Source: Liquorilactobacillus nagelii DSM 13675
Lineage (GTDB): Bacteria > Bacillota > Bacilli > Lactobacillales > Lactobacillaceae
NCBI RefSeq assembly: GCF_019444005.1
Contig: NZ_CP049304.1
Location: 62,001-126,000, forward strand
Length of the DNA: 64,000 bases
Direction of reading: 5' to 3'
This document shows positions 17,072 to 26,068 of the stretch, in pieces. Each line of letters begins with the position of its first letter. Position 1 is the first letter of the stretch. A program made the translations under genes and the position numbers. The notes beneath the pieces were generated by a model that did no database searches, was not told where the DNA came from, and saw only the letters and a list, made by a program, of their open reading frames with translations.

Positions 17072-18241
17072 CTACATATTTAAATGTTCGCTTTTACCAA
17101 GCGAGTTCGCCTTTAACTGCCAACTGCCGAGTAGACAGAAAAGCAGATGAACAGCAAACAAGATAATAAAGGTCACTTGATAGTTCCAAAGTTGAATCAT
17201 AACTCCCCCTAGCAACGGACCTAAAGCTCGGCCTAATGAACCAGCAGTACTCCCTAGAGCTTGAATTGTTGCTCGGTTTTGATCAGTCGCAAAACGGTTG
17301 ATCATAGCCGGGGTCGTGGTTAATGCCAGCATGTCACCAAAAGATAAGAGGGTGATGCCAATTAAGAACTGACTATAGTGCTGGGCATTAATCAAGCTTA
17401 GGTATGATATTCCCAAAAGTAGAGTACCACTTAAAATACGATATTTTTCATTTTTAAAAGTTGGCCGAAAAAAGAAATTTAATAAAGGTTGAAAGACTAC
17501 AATTTCGATGGTTGAAATTGTGAATAAGAGACTATATTTTTGGACTGAGATGCCTTGTTGGAGCGTATATACAGAAACATTGCTGTTCCATTGCTCATAG
17601 CCAATCCAGATAATAACTAATAGCAAACAAATAAACCACAAACTTCCAGAAAAATGTGATCTAGATTTCCAACTAGCTTTAACTTTAGGAATTGATGATG
17701 AACGGGGAATTTCCTGGAAAAATAATTTGACGACAATTAGAGTAGTGACAAATAGCATTAAAGCCACAGCAAAAACCCAGCGAATATTATGAGCATATAG
17801 TATTCCAGACAAAAAGGTTGCTAACCCCATACCAAGATTCGCTAACCAGTAAGCATTAGTAAATAAATTTGGAGACTCTTTCTGATAAGCTGCAATATAA
17901 CCATTAACAGCAGAGTTCAGGATACCAAGACCCAAGCCATAACCAATTACTAAAATCGTATACCAAGGCCAGATGGGAAAAACAATTAGAAAAATTAGAT
18001 TTAACCAAACAAGCACCCCTCCTAAATAGTGAGTAGGTTTAATTTTCCAATGGTCAAATAACCAGCCACCTAACAAATTGCCTAAAACCATTGCCAATGA
18101 AAAGCCCATTAAAACATAGCCAGAGGTTACTAAACTCTGGTGTAATCGATTGTGCAAAAAAAGAGTTGTAATCGGCATGATCAAACCAATCCCCATGTTG
18201 ACCAGCATACTGGCCAGTAAAATCGGCAAGTTTTTTTTCAT
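17072..18241 (-). CDS. MFS efflux transporter, drug exporter-like
   Basis: A 389-residue protein with 12 predicted membrane helices. The loop between helices 2 and 3 contains GGWLFDHWKIKP, matching the MFS motif A (GxLxDrxGrkp), and the helix-5 region holds the NAYWLANLGMGLATFLSG motif C typical of antiporters. This points to drug or metabolite export, but the substrate is unknown. Start ATG 18241 is preceded by GAGGAAAA. The flanking gaps are 109 and 258 bp, so it is probably monocistronic. Confidence 0.88.
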   Translation of the reverse strand: MKKNLPILLASMLVNMGIGLIMPITTLFLHNRLHQSLVTSGYVLMGFSLAMVLGNLLGGWLFDHWKIKPTHYLGGVLVWLNLIFLIVFPIWPWYTILVIGYGLGLGILNSAVNGYIAAYQKESPNLFTNAYWLANLGMGLATFLSGILYAHNIRWVFAVALMLFVTTLIVVKLFFQEIPRSSSIPKVKASWKSRSHFSGSLWFICLLLVIIWIGYEQWNSNVSVYTLQQGISVQKYSLLFTISTIEIVVFQPLLNFFFRPTFKNEKYRILSGTLLLGISYLSLINAQHYSQFLIGITLLSFGDMLALTTTPAMINRFATDQNRATIQALGSTAGSLGRALGPLLGGVMIQLWNYQVTFIILFAVHLLFCLLGSWQLKANSLGKSEHLNM

Positions 18242-18499
18242 GATGTTTTCCTCATTAATCTTAAGATATAATTAACTTTAGCATTTAAAACAAATTATGG
18301 AAAGTTCAGAAATAAAAGTCGAACTATGGTATATGGTAGAAAATTACAGCAAGGGTTTACAACTGTTAATTTAGAAAAATAATAAATTAGCTGATTTGAT
18401 TTTGTTTCCAAGAAAAGCATTATTTGGGCGGAACTTTTCTAATAGTTTCGCTATAATAAAGCTAACTCTTTTATAAAAAATTGGTTAGGGAGAAATACT

Positions 18500-19783
18500 A
18501 TGCCAGCAATAGATGAAACGAATGAAAAAATGTTTTTAAAAGCTTTAAAAAAGGGCGTTGTTCCGGCGACCGGTTGTACTGAACCAGTTGCGGTTGCCTT
18601 AGCAGCAGCCAAAGCAATGGTTTATTTAGACCATGAACCAATCAAACAGATAATGGTTAAAGTTTCTCCAAATGTAATGAAAAATGCCCTAGCAGTGATG
18701 GTACCCGGAGTGGGAGAACCAGGGTTGTTAATTGCGGCGGCAGCTGGTGCTTTGACCGGCGATTCAAGCGCTGGTTTAAGTGTAATTGCGACCATTCCCA
18801 GGCAGAAGGTTCCAGCTATTAAAGAATTAGCTCACTCAGGAAAAATACGTGCTCAAGTAGCTTCAGTAGCTGATGATTTGTATGTTGAAGTAATGGTTCA
18901 AACAAGAGTTGATAAGGTAACCGTTCGAATTGCCGGTGGACATACCAATATCTATGAAATTGAAAAAAATCAAGACTTCATTTTTAAAAAAACACGTCCG
19001 GCTACTCATCAAGTATCAGAAATCAATCATTTCTTGCAGCAGACATCTTTGGCAACAATTTGGAAATTTGCTACTACAGTTGATTTAGCAAAGATCATGT
19101 TTATGGAACAAGCTGGTAGATTAAATATGGCATTAGCACAAGCAGGCCTTCAACATGACTATGGAATTGCTGTTGGGAATCATCTGAAAACAGCGACTAC
19201 TGGGGATTTAGAACAAAAAATTGTAGCTTATTCTGCAGCAGCTTCTGATGCACGAATGGGCGGAATTCAGTTGCCGGCAATGTCAAATTCTGGTTCTGGA
19301 AATCAGGGAATTACAGCAACCGTCCCGGTATGTGTGACGGCTAAAGAATTAGAAGTGGATCAGGAACATTTAGTGCGAGCATTGACTCTATCCCATTTAA
19401 CGGCACTTTATATTCATTCTTTTTTGCCTGTTTTATCAGCATTTTGTGCTACTGCTTCTGCAGCAATGGGTGCAGCAGCAGGCACAGTGTATTTGCGTAC
19501 TGGAAACTATCAGGCAGCTGCAGCTGCAATTAAAAATATGTGCGGGGATGTCGTCGGGATGGTTTGTGATGGGGCTGGCTGTTCTTGTGCGATGAAAGTT
19601 GCCAATTCGGCAGCAACGATGTGTCGTGCAGTTAAATTGGCTTTAGCGGGAGTTGTTATTCCGGCTACAAATGGATTAGTGGCTGAAGATGTTGATCAGA
19701 CCTTACGAGGAATTGGTCAACTTGCCACGATAGGAATGAAAGAAACTGATCCAGCAATTTTAAAAGTTATGTTAAACAAATAA
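18500..19783 (+). CDS. L-cysteine desulfidase family protein (CyuA/YhaM, UPF0597)
   Basis: A 427-residue protein with GVVPATGCTEPVAVALA near the N-terminus and a late cysteine-rich stretch (MCGDVVGMVCDGAGCSCAMK) that would ligate an iron-sulfur cluster. The family degrades L-cysteine to pyruvate, ammonia and sulfide. TATAAT at 18452-18457 is a likely -10 element; I see no good -35. The ribosome binding site is AGGGAG. Sulfide made here could feed the MetY enzyme encoded at 10773. Other members of this fold are serine dehydratase-like, so the substrate is a family-based inference. Confidence 0.88.
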   Translation: MPAIDETNEKMFLKALKKGVVPATGCTEPVAVALAAAKAMVYLDHEPIKQIMVKVSPNVMKNALAVMVPGVGEPGLLIAAAAGALTGDSSAGLSVIATIPRQKVPAIKELAHSGKIRAQVASVADDLYVEVMVQTRVDKVTVRIAGGHTNIYEIEKNQDFIFKKTRPATHQVSEINHFLQQTSLATIWKFATTVDLAKIMFMEQAGRLNMALAQAGLQHDYGIAVGNHLKTATTGDLEQKIVAYSAAASDARMGGIQLPAMSNSGSGNQGITATVPVCVTAKELEVDQEHLVRALTLSHLTALYIHSFLPVLSAFCATASAAMGAAAGTVYLRTGNYQAAAAAIKNMCGDVVGMVCDGAGCSCAMKVANSAATMCRAVKLALAGVVIPATNGLVAEDVDQTLRGIGQLATIGMKETDPAILKVMLNK

Positions 19784-19878
19784 TCAGGAGATAATTGGCT
19801 TTTCAGAAATTTGCCAACAAGCAAAATAGTTGAGAATCTCTGTATGCTTGGTAAGCTTGGACATATGGAGGTGAGAAA

Positions 19879-20409
19879 ATGGTTAAACATTCGGAAATTC
19901 TAGGCATTAATCATTTAGGTTTAACAGTTCCAGATGTTGATCAGGCAACGCAGTTTTTGAAAGCTGCTTTTGGAGCTAAACTAGCTTACGCCTCCTTGAC
20001 TCAACAAGATAGCCCTCGGCAAGGCATGGAGGTTGAGCGGCAATTGGGTTTAGCACCAGGCAGTAAAATTGTTCGGCAGCAAATGGTTGTGATTGGTAAG
20101 GGACCAAGCTTAGAACTTTTTGAAATTCAAACAGATCAGCAACAGTCACCAGCAACATTAGGTGACCAAGGTATTACCCATTTTTCAATTTTTGTTAATG
20201 ATCTGAACACGGCCTTGGATAAAGCAGTTGCTGCTGGAGCAACTGCTTTATCAGAAATCCACGGGAACTCAAAGTATGAGGACACGCCAGGAAACGGCAG
20301 TGTCTATGTTAAAGCTCCTTGGGGAACTTTAATTGAATTACAAACTATCCCTAATGGTTATTACTATCCTTCAAATAGTGAAGCTAAACTTTGGTTACCA
20401 ACTGACTAG
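19879..20409 (+). CDS. VOC/glyoxalase superfamily protein
   Basis: A 176-residue protein with two betaalphabetabetabeta modules. The first contains INHLGLTVPDVDQATQFLKAAFGA and the second GITHFSIFVNDLNTALDKA, ending in an APWGTLIELQT block. Metal-ligand candidates are His in the NHLGL motif, Glu in LELFEIQ, His in THFSIF and Glu in IELQT. It may be a lyase, isomerase or dioxygenase-like enzyme; the substrate cannot be assigned. The ribosome binding site GGAGGTG precedes ATG 19879. It lies 95 bp after the desulfidase gene and could share its transcript. Confidence 0.85.
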   Translation: MVKHSEILGINHLGLTVPDVDQATQFLKAAFGAKLAYASLTQQDSPRQGMEVERQLGLAPGSKIVRQQMVVIGKGPSLELFEIQTDQQQSPATLGDQGITHFSIFVNDLNTALDKAVAAGATALSEIHGNSKYEDTPGNGSVYVKAPWGTLIELQTIPNGYYYPSNSEAKLWLPTD

Positions 20410-20432
20410 GTAATATTTTATGTTAAAGAAAC

Positions 20433-20479
20433 TACAAAAAAACGGTAACAGCTAATATCTAGTTGTTATCGTTTTTTGT
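20433..20479 (+). terminator. Terminator between VOC gene and oppA-type gene
   Basis: ACAAAAAAACGGTAACAGCTA pairs with TAGTTGTTATCGTTTTTTGT (a few mismatches), ending in T residues on both sides. It serves two convergent genes. Confidence 0.8.
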
Positions 20480-20494
20480 GGTGTTAAACATTAC

Positions 20495-22129
20495 TTATTT
20501 TGTAACATAAGCATCTTTGAAATTATAACTGACACCAGCTGAGTTATAAATAACGCCTTTAACTTTTGGTTTAACTAAAGTTGCTTGTGTTTGTTGGTAA
20601 AGTGGAGCAACACCTTGATCTTGCATCAAAATTTTTGCTGCATCGATCATATTTTGCCAACGTTTACTTCCATTAGTTGCATTAGTGGTTCCAGATGCAT
20701 CAATCAACTTATCGTACTGGCTGTTTTTCCATTTGCCATCATTATATGAATTCCCTGAGGTGAACAATTGTAAAAAGGTAATTGGATCGCTAAAATCGGC
20801 GCCCCAACCTGATAAGACGACTTGGAAGTTTCCATTTTCCGCTCGAGTTAAACGAGTTTTGAAAGGAACATTTTCGACAGATACATTAATTCCTGGCAAG
20901 TTTTCTTCTAACTGGCTTTGGATGTACTCGGAAACATTTTTGGCACTATCGGTATCATCAGCTAGAAGCGTGAAATCAAATTTTTTGACTCCCAGTTCTT
21001 TTAATCCTTCTTGCCAGAGTTTTTGAGCTTTTTGCTTATTATAGCTGATACCAGCTGATGTTTTAGCAGCTGTTGCAAAATCTTTACCTTGATAAGAGGC
21101 TAATCCGCTAGAAACAATTCCGGGAGCAGTTGTTGAACCATCTCCTAGAACTTTTTTGACTAATTGAGTTCGGTTGATTGCTAGTGAAATAGCTTCACGA
21201 ATTTTTTTATTCTGGAACTCTTTTTGTGTTTGGTTATATTCCAAGTAACTGATTCTTGACTCTTTTCGTGGTGTGAAGTCTTTTGAATTTGATAGTTGTT
21301 TTGCCTGTTCAGCTCCTAACAATGTTTCATCTAACTTGCCACTTTGATAGAGATTGTAACTGGTAGAAGTACTCTTATTAACGGCAAAGTTAATCTGACT
21401 GAGTTTAACGGCTTTCTTATCCCAATAGTCTTTGTTTTTCCGGAGACTCCAAGTTAAGTTGGAACCAGTCCATCCTTTCATAACATAGGGACCATTATAG
21501 ACAGAATATTTTGAAGCAGTGCCATACTTACTGCCATACTTTTCAACGGTTGCTTTGTTTTGTGGAAAAAAGACAGGAAATCCCATTAGTAACTTGAAAT
21601 AAGGAACGTGTTTTTCTAAGGTGATTACTAACTTATAGTTGCCCTCGGCTTTTATACCTAAAGTATTAGCAGACTTTTTACCAGCTACAATGGCATCAGC
21701 ATTTTTGATACCATCAAACAAGTATGAATATTCTGCCCCAGTTGCTGGTTTGACTGTTCGTTGCCAGGAATAAACAAAGTCTTTAGCAGTTACTTGGTCA
21801 CCATTACTCCATTTAGCATTTTTTCGAAGTGTAAAGGTATATTTCAACCCATTGTTTGAAACCTTGGTTGTTTTAGCAATTCCCGGTTCAATTTTGCTCT
21901 TTTTGCCGATGCGATACAAACCCTCACCAGTATTATTCAGCATGTCAAAACTGATTGTGTCGGTAGCCGTTGAGATATTCATAGTTGGTAGTTCAGATGG
22001 CTCATCCCAATTAATAACCTGTTTGTCAGCTAAGTTTCCGGCCGAGCTAGAGGCAGATTTTCCACAAGCTGCTAATAAAAGACAACTTGCAACAACAATC
22101 CCTAATCCAAATTTTTTCCCCAATTTCAT
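20495..22129 (-). CDS. Oligopeptide ABC transporter substrate-binding lipoprotein (OppA family)
   Basis: A 544-residue SBP_bac_5 protein. The signal peptide ends in the lipobox LLLAAC with Cys22 as the lipid-anchored residue. The body shows WSNGDQVTAKDFVYSWQRTV, the family signature for peptide-binding proteins, and a C-terminal GWGADFSDPITFLQLF block. It would capture peptides at the cell surface. No opp permease or ATPase genes are adjacent, so it is an orphan binding protein using a transporter encoded elsewhere, or a peptide sensor. Start ATG 22129 follows GGGGAGAAC. A 12-bp-arm hairpin lies in its leader. Confidence 0.93.
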   Translation of the reverse strand: MKLGKKFGLGIVVASCLLLAACGKSASSSAGNLADKQVINWDEPSELPTMNISTATDTISFDMLNNTGEGLYRIGKKSKIEPGIAKTTKVSNNGLKYTFTLRKNAKWSNGDQVTAKDFVYSWQRTVKPATGAEYSYLFDGIKNADAIVAGKKSANTLGIKAEGNYKLVITLEKHVPYFKLLMGFPVFFPQNKATVEKYGSKYGTASKYSVYNGPYVMKGWTGSNLTWSLRKNKDYWDKKAVKLSQINFAVNKSTSTSYNLYQSGKLDETLLGAEQAKQLSNSKDFTPRKESRISYLEYNQTQKEFQNKKIREAISLAINRTQLVKKVLGDGSTTAPGIVSSGLASYQGKDFATAAKTSAGISYNKQKAQKLWQEGLKELGVKKFDFTLLADDTDSAKNVSEYIQSQLEENLPGINVSVENVPFKTRLTRAENGNFQVVLSGWGADFSDPITFLQLFTSGNSYNDGKWKNSQYDKLIDASGTTNATNGSKRWQNMIDAAKILMQDQGVAPLYQQTQATLVKPKVKGVIYNSAGVSYNFKDAYVTK

Positions 22130-22153
22130 ACTTGTTCTCCCCTTGTGATTGTG

Positions 22154-22186
22154 AGAAAAATTTTTACTTTAAGCAAAAATTTTTCT
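22154..22186 (-). repeat. Inverted repeat in leader of the oppA-type gene
   Basis: AGAAAAATTTTT (22154-22165) and AAAAATTTTTCT (22175-22186) are perfect 12-bp arms with a 9-nt loop. On the minus strand it lies 24-57 nt upstream of the ATG, so in the mRNA leader it could fold or act as an operator. Confidence 0.65.
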
Positions 22187-22437
22187 GTTCCTTTATGTGA
22201 CATTAATCATAGATTAATAAATGATTAAAATCAATTAAGGATAACTATTGCTAAGAAAGATAAGTAAAGCAGAGAATCTAATTAATAAAATAACTTTTTT
22301 GAAACTTATTCTTGCCAAAAACAGACTATTAAATTTTAATTATCAACGAGTATTTTAGTAATTACAGATAATATTTAACTGAGTATTTAATTATCTTTTT
22401 GTTTTTGGCTTAAAAAAGAATGCTAGTGTCCGATACT

Positions 22438-22478
22438 TATTTATTGTAACTAACTTTTTAGATTAGTTACAATAAATA
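22438..22478 (+). repeat. Inverted repeat just upstream of chemoreceptor start
   Basis: Arms TATTTATTGTAACTAA (22438-22453) and TTAGTTACAATAAATA (22463-22478) are perfectly complementary over 16 bp with a 9-nt loop. The right arm ends 6 nt before the ribosome binding site AGAGAAG. No T-tract follows, so it is more likely a repressor operator or an mRNA stem than a terminator. Confidence 0.75.
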
Positions 22479-22499
22479 CAGAAAGAGAAGTTGATATTA

Positions 22500-24545
22500 T
22501 TGGCAAAAAGAAAGAGTATTGGCAAACCTATTGCAAGTTTATTAATTTTAGTAGCAGTTATTCCCATTATTGTTATGTTGACGAGCAACTTTTTAAGCAC
22601 CAAAGAAATGTTAATTGACCGCAGCAATCGTGATAAAGCAGCGGCAGTTGCTACGGTTGATCACAGCCAATTATCTTTACATAAATCTGCTGAAAAGGGT
22701 TTGACTGGAATTTTGGAACAACCAGCATTTAAAGGTGAGTTTAACTTAAAACAAATTGCAGCAGTTATTTCTGCTGCTGAGACTGAAAACGGTACTATTA
22801 AGAATGCAATTTTTGCTACATCAGATAATCAGTTTGTGGCGAATAGCAAAAAGTTACCAGCAAACTTTAAGCCAACATCACGTCCTTGGTATCAAGGAGC
22901 GGTTACCCATCAAGACGAAATTTTTTGGTCAGCTCCGTTTGTTGATGCTAACAGTGGCCAATATGTTATGAGCGTTTCTAAAGCAGTTCGTGATTCTAAA
23001 GGACATTTAGGTGTACTATCATTCAATATTTCATACAATGCAGTTCAGCAGGATTTGACTAAATTACAAATTGGTCGAACGGGGAATGCAATGCTTGTCT
23101 CGACTGATGGGGTAGTAGTTGCTTCGAAAAATAAAAAGTTAATTGGCAAGAATATTTCTAAAAGGGTTATTTTTAAGAAAGCTAAATTAGCAAATTCAAT
23201 CAAAGGTAATTTTTTGCCAAAACATGATACGGCGATTCAACGAGTTTATTATCGAAAAAACCTTAATAGCTCAACGATTGGATTAGCCCAAACTCAAAAA
23301 GATGAAATTAAACCGGAGTTATCAGCGATTGTAAAAATATCAATTGTAGTAGCAATTGTTATGGTGATTTTGATTATCTTAATGGCAAGTTCAATCACCA
23401 TGTTGGTCAAACGAATAATTAATGTTTTTGTATCATCGCTTGAAAAAGTAGGTTTAGGTAAATTTCAAAAAATATCGACGAAATCAATTAAAAATGAAAC
23501 TGCAGTTGATAAATTTGTTATAAGAGCGGTTATTGCTGATCGGAATGGAAGTGAGATTCAACGATTAACAGCCCATTATAATGAAATGATTAATTCAATC
23601 AGCGAATTAGTTAATGGTATTCAGCAAGAAGGTAATAAGGTATCCGAAATGTCGGTTTCTTTACTGGGGTTGTCCAAACAAACAAGTAAGGCCACTGATG
23701 AAGTAGCCCAGACTATCACTGGAATAGCTAATGTGACAAGCAGTCAAGCTGAAGAAACCCAAAAAAGTGTTGCACAGCTACAAAGCTTATCAGTAATAGT
23801 AAAAGATATGCGGGATAATGTCGTCAGCATCAATGAAAAATCAGAGGAATCTTCGAAGTTCAATCAAAGCAATATTTTAGTTGCTAACGAAGTGAAAGAT
23901 AATTGGCACCATGAATTGAGTAAAATGCAGCAGTTGACTCAGAATATGAGTGCAACTAATGCTAATATTCAAAATATTGGAAAAATTGTTAATGTTATTA
24001 ATGGGATTTCTCATCAAACCAATTTGTTGGCATTGAATGCTTCAATTGAGGCTGCTAGTGCCGGAGAAGCGGGAAAAGGTTTTGCAGTGGTTGCTGCTGA
24101 AATTCGCAAATTATCGGAACAAAGTAAAAGTTCAACAAAAGAAATTGAAGAATTGATCGATAAGATTCGCACTCAGTCACAACAAATGGTTAAACAAACG
24201 ACAGATTCGTTAGCAGGAGGTCAGAAGCAAACAGATTTAATTGTAAAATCAATTGAATCTTCTCAAGAAGTTTCCAAACGCAGTGAGTTAATGATTACAG
24301 AAATTCGTAAATTGACCAAATCAAGTCAGAAAATAGTTATGATTCAAAATAAGGTTTTGGAAAATTTGGAGAATATTTCAGCGTCAACCGAAGAAAACTC
24401 TGCGGGAACCGAAGAAGTTTCAGCTAATTCCGAGGAAGTTTTAGCAACCATGGAAGAATTCACCGGACATATTGCTGATTTAAATAAAATAGCTGATCAA
24501 TTGCAAAAAAAATTAGCTAAGCAATTCCAAATAATATCGGATTAA
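22500..24545 (+). CDS. Membrane-bound methyl-accepting chemotaxis protein (dCache type)
   Basis: A 681-residue receptor. It has a first membrane helix (about 10-30), an extracellular dCache-like sensor (about 35-275) with the RPWYQGAV and [10 protein letters not shown] motifs, a second helix (about 280-305), HAMP-like region and a long cytoplasmic coiled coil. The signalling tip contains [20 protein letters not shown] and [17 protein letters not shown] set the start at TTG 22500 because AGAGAAG (22484-22490) is 9 nt upstream; TTG 22491 abuts it. Between the two HAMP helices there are about 20-25 extra residues. It implies a chemotaxis system and flagella encoded elsewhere. Confidence 0.93.
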   Translation: MAKRKSIGKPIASLLILVAVIPIIVMLTSNFLSTKEMLIDRSNRDKAAAVATVDHSQLSLHKSAEKGLTGILEQPAFKGEFNLKQIAAVISAAETENGTIKNAIFATSDNQFVANSKKLPANFKPTSRPWYQGAVTHQDEIFWSAPFVDANSGQYVMSVSKAVRDSKGHLGVLSFNISYNAVQQDLTKLQIGRTGNAMLVSTDGVVVASKNKKLIGKNISKRVIFKKAKLANSIKGNFLPKHDTAIQRVYYRKNLNSSTIGLAQTQKDEIKPELSAIVKISIVVAIVMVILIILMASSITMLVKRIINVFVSSLEKVGLGKFQKISTKSIKNETAVDKFVIRAVIADRNGSEIQRLTAHYNEMINSISELVNGIQQEGNKVSEMSVSLLGLSKQTSKATDEVAQTITGIANVTSSQAEETQKSVAQLQSLSVIVKDMRDNVVSINEKSEESSKFNQSNILVANEVKDNWHHELSKMQQLTQNMSATNANIQNIGKIVNVINGISHQTNLLALNASIEAASAGEAGKGFAVVAAEIRKLSEQSKSSTKEIEELIDKIRTQSQQMVKQTTDSLAGGQKQTDLIVKSIESSQEVSKRSELMITEIRKLTKSSQKIVMIQNKVLENLENISASTEENSAGTEEVSANSEEVLATMEEFTGHIADLNKIADQLQKKLAKQFQIISD

Positions 24546-24598
24546 GAAAAGTTTAATAGCAAATGAAGCTTTAATTTCATTAGAAGTTTTCTGAATGA

Positions 24599-24637
24599 TA
24601 AAAACCGCATTCCACTATTGAGGAATACGGTTTTTTT
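24599..24637 (+). terminator. Terminator after chemoreceptor gene
   Basis: AAAAACCGCATTCC pairs with GGAATACGGTTTTTTT (one mismatch) around an 8-nt loop at about 24614-24621. Confidence 0.85.
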
Positions 24638-24704
24638 AAACTGAAAAATTATAAAATATTTAGTTGGTGTTGTTTTATTAGATAGTCTAGTAGGCCAAAC
24701 GACT

Positions 24705-25679
24705 TTAAGATACAGCGTCACTGACAAAATCAGTTAACGATTTGCCTTTAAGACCATAACTCAGACCAACTAATAACTTTATCCGTGCTTTTTGCCCATT
24801 TAGTCCATGACAAAAAGTAACACCTAAATTATTTAGCTGGATTCCACCACCATCGTAACCATAAACATCTTGGGCAATTCCGTTAAAACAGCGAGAAACT
24901 AGGACAACAGGAATTTTTCGGTCTAAGATTTTTTTTAACTCCGGCAAAACAGTAGGTGGTAAATTTCCGGCTCCTAATGCTTCAATTACAACGCCATTGG
25001 TTGCTGAATTAGCTAACATTCCCAGAAGTTCTGGATCCATTCCAGCATATGCTTTAATTAAGTAAACATGTTTAATTACATGATCAATCGGATGACAGCT
25101 TTGTAATAGTAATTTTTCAAAAAAATGAGCTCCGTTTTTAGTAACTAAGCCAATTGGACCAAAAGTGGGGGTTCGAAAAGTCGCTACATTCGTTGTATGC
25201 GTTTTTGTTACATAACGTGCAGTATGAATTTCATCATTCATGACAACTAAGACACCTTTTCCCTTGGCTTGATCACTAGCAGCAGTTTGAATAGCAGTTT
25301 GAAAATTATGCAGACCATCTGAACCGATTTCATTAGCCGAGCGCATAGCACCAGTAATTACAACTGGTAAATCATTTGGAACAGTTAAGTCTAGAAAATA
25401 AGCTGTTTCTTCTAAAGTATCTGTCCCATGAGTTACAACAATACCGTCAATACCATCTGCCACAGCTTGCATAATTCGTTGTTGAATTAACAGCATTTCT
25501 TTTGGCCCAATGTGCGGTGAAGGTAGGTTAAAGAGATCTTCTGTTATTAAGTCTAGTTTTCCGTGAAAAGGATTTTGAAATGCATCAAGTGGGTTATTTG
25601 AATTTGGAACAACTGCGCCATCATTATTTTGTGACATAGCAATTGTGCCACCTGTATGCAAAATTAAGATTTTCTTCAT
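24705..25679 (-). CDS. ansA: L-asparaginase, cytoplasmic type I
   Basis: A 324-residue enzyme that hydrolyses asparagine to aspartate and ammonia. It carries both catalytic threonine motifs: HTGGTIAM with Thr12 and VVTHGTDTLEETAYF with Thr86-Asp87, followed by ITGAMRSANEIGSDG. There is no signal peptide, so it acts in the cytoplasm. The C-terminal GGGIQ block is also typical. Start ATG 25679 follows GGAGGAC. It is a single gene; a near-perfect palindrome overlaps its -10 region. Confidence 0.94.
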   Translation of the reverse strand: MKKILILHTGGTIAMSQNNDGAVVPNSNNPLDAFQNPFHGKLDLITEDLFNLPSPHIGPKEMLLIQQRIMQAVADGIDGIVVTHGTDTLEETAYFLDLTVPNDLPVVITGAMRSANEIGSDGLHNFQTAIQTAASDQAKGKGVLVVMNDEIHTARYVTKTHTTNVATFRTPTFGPIGLVTKNGAHFFEKLLLQSCHPIDHVIKHVYLIKAYAGMDPELLGMLANSATNGVVIEALGAGNLPPTVLPELKKILDRKIPVVLVSRCFNGIAQDVYGYDGGGIQLNNLGVTFCHGLNGQKARIKLLVGLSYGLKGKSLTDFVSDAVS

Positions 25680-25696
25680 TTGATTTGTCCTCCAAA

Positions 25697-25718
25697 ATGA
25701 GATGATTATCTCATTATA
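25697..25718 (-). promoter_or_regulatory. ansA -10 element overlapped by palindrome
   Basis: On the minus strand TATAAT lies at 25713-25718. It overlaps ATGAGAT-GATT-ATCTCAT (25697-25714), a 7-bp-arm palindrome placed at the transcription start, where a repressor would block. The -35 (TTTCAG) is weak. Confidence 0.5.
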
Positions 25719-25946
25719 ATCATTGAGAGTGCTTGCTGAAAAGAAAAATTTTTAAAAAAACAAATTAGAAGTTAATTTTTAATTTTTACAAATTAACAAA
25801 ATCACAAGCAAAAAATGCTTAACAGTTTTTTTGAAACTTGTTTCATAACAAAACGGCTTTTAAATGCTGATACAATGGTCTTTTAAGAAAACTGAGGTAA
25901 TGTAAACTTAACGTTTTTAAATACTTTTTTCTGCAACAATTTGCAG

Positions 25947-25958
25947 AAAGCGCTTACT
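25947..25958. promoter_or_regulatory. Candidate LacI-family operator or weak cre
   Basis: GAAAGCGCTTAC holds an AAGCGCTT palindrome with the CG centre typical of LacI-family operators, about 115 bp upstream of the LacI gene at 26069. Autoregulation is the simplest reading; a weak CcpA site is the alternative, since the outer TG and CA positions do not match cre. Confidence 0.45.
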
Positions 25959-26068
25959 CTATTTAAAAAGATTGTGATAAGTAATACAATACAAAGTGTA
26001 AAAACAAATGAGTTCTTAAAGTAATTTTGTTTCTACACATGGTGTTTTTTACATGAGGAGGCCTTCTC

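Larger units (their letters stand above)
22130..22499. other. Divergent control region between oppA-type gene and chemoreceptor gene
   Basis: About 370 bp without a credible coding frame. It is AT-rich and holds one hairpin next to each flanking gene (listed separately). In the middle part (about 22190-22430) I see no further clear element, and no hexamer pair good enough to call as a promoter. Confidence 0.6.
25680..26068. other. Divergent control region between ansA and LacI operon
   Basis: About 390 bp with no coding frame. It contains the ansA promoter and palindrome (25697-25718), a short palindrome TGAAAC-TT-GTTTCA (25832-25845), and a LacI-type core GAAAGCGCTTAC (25947-25958). The rest is AT-rich spacer with no element I can name. 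Confidence 0.6.

Noticed and set aside
24542..24727. 61-residue minus-strand frame between chemoreceptor and asparaginase genes
   Set aside because: It spans the chemoreceptor terminator and overlaps both neighbouring genes; no family resemblance.
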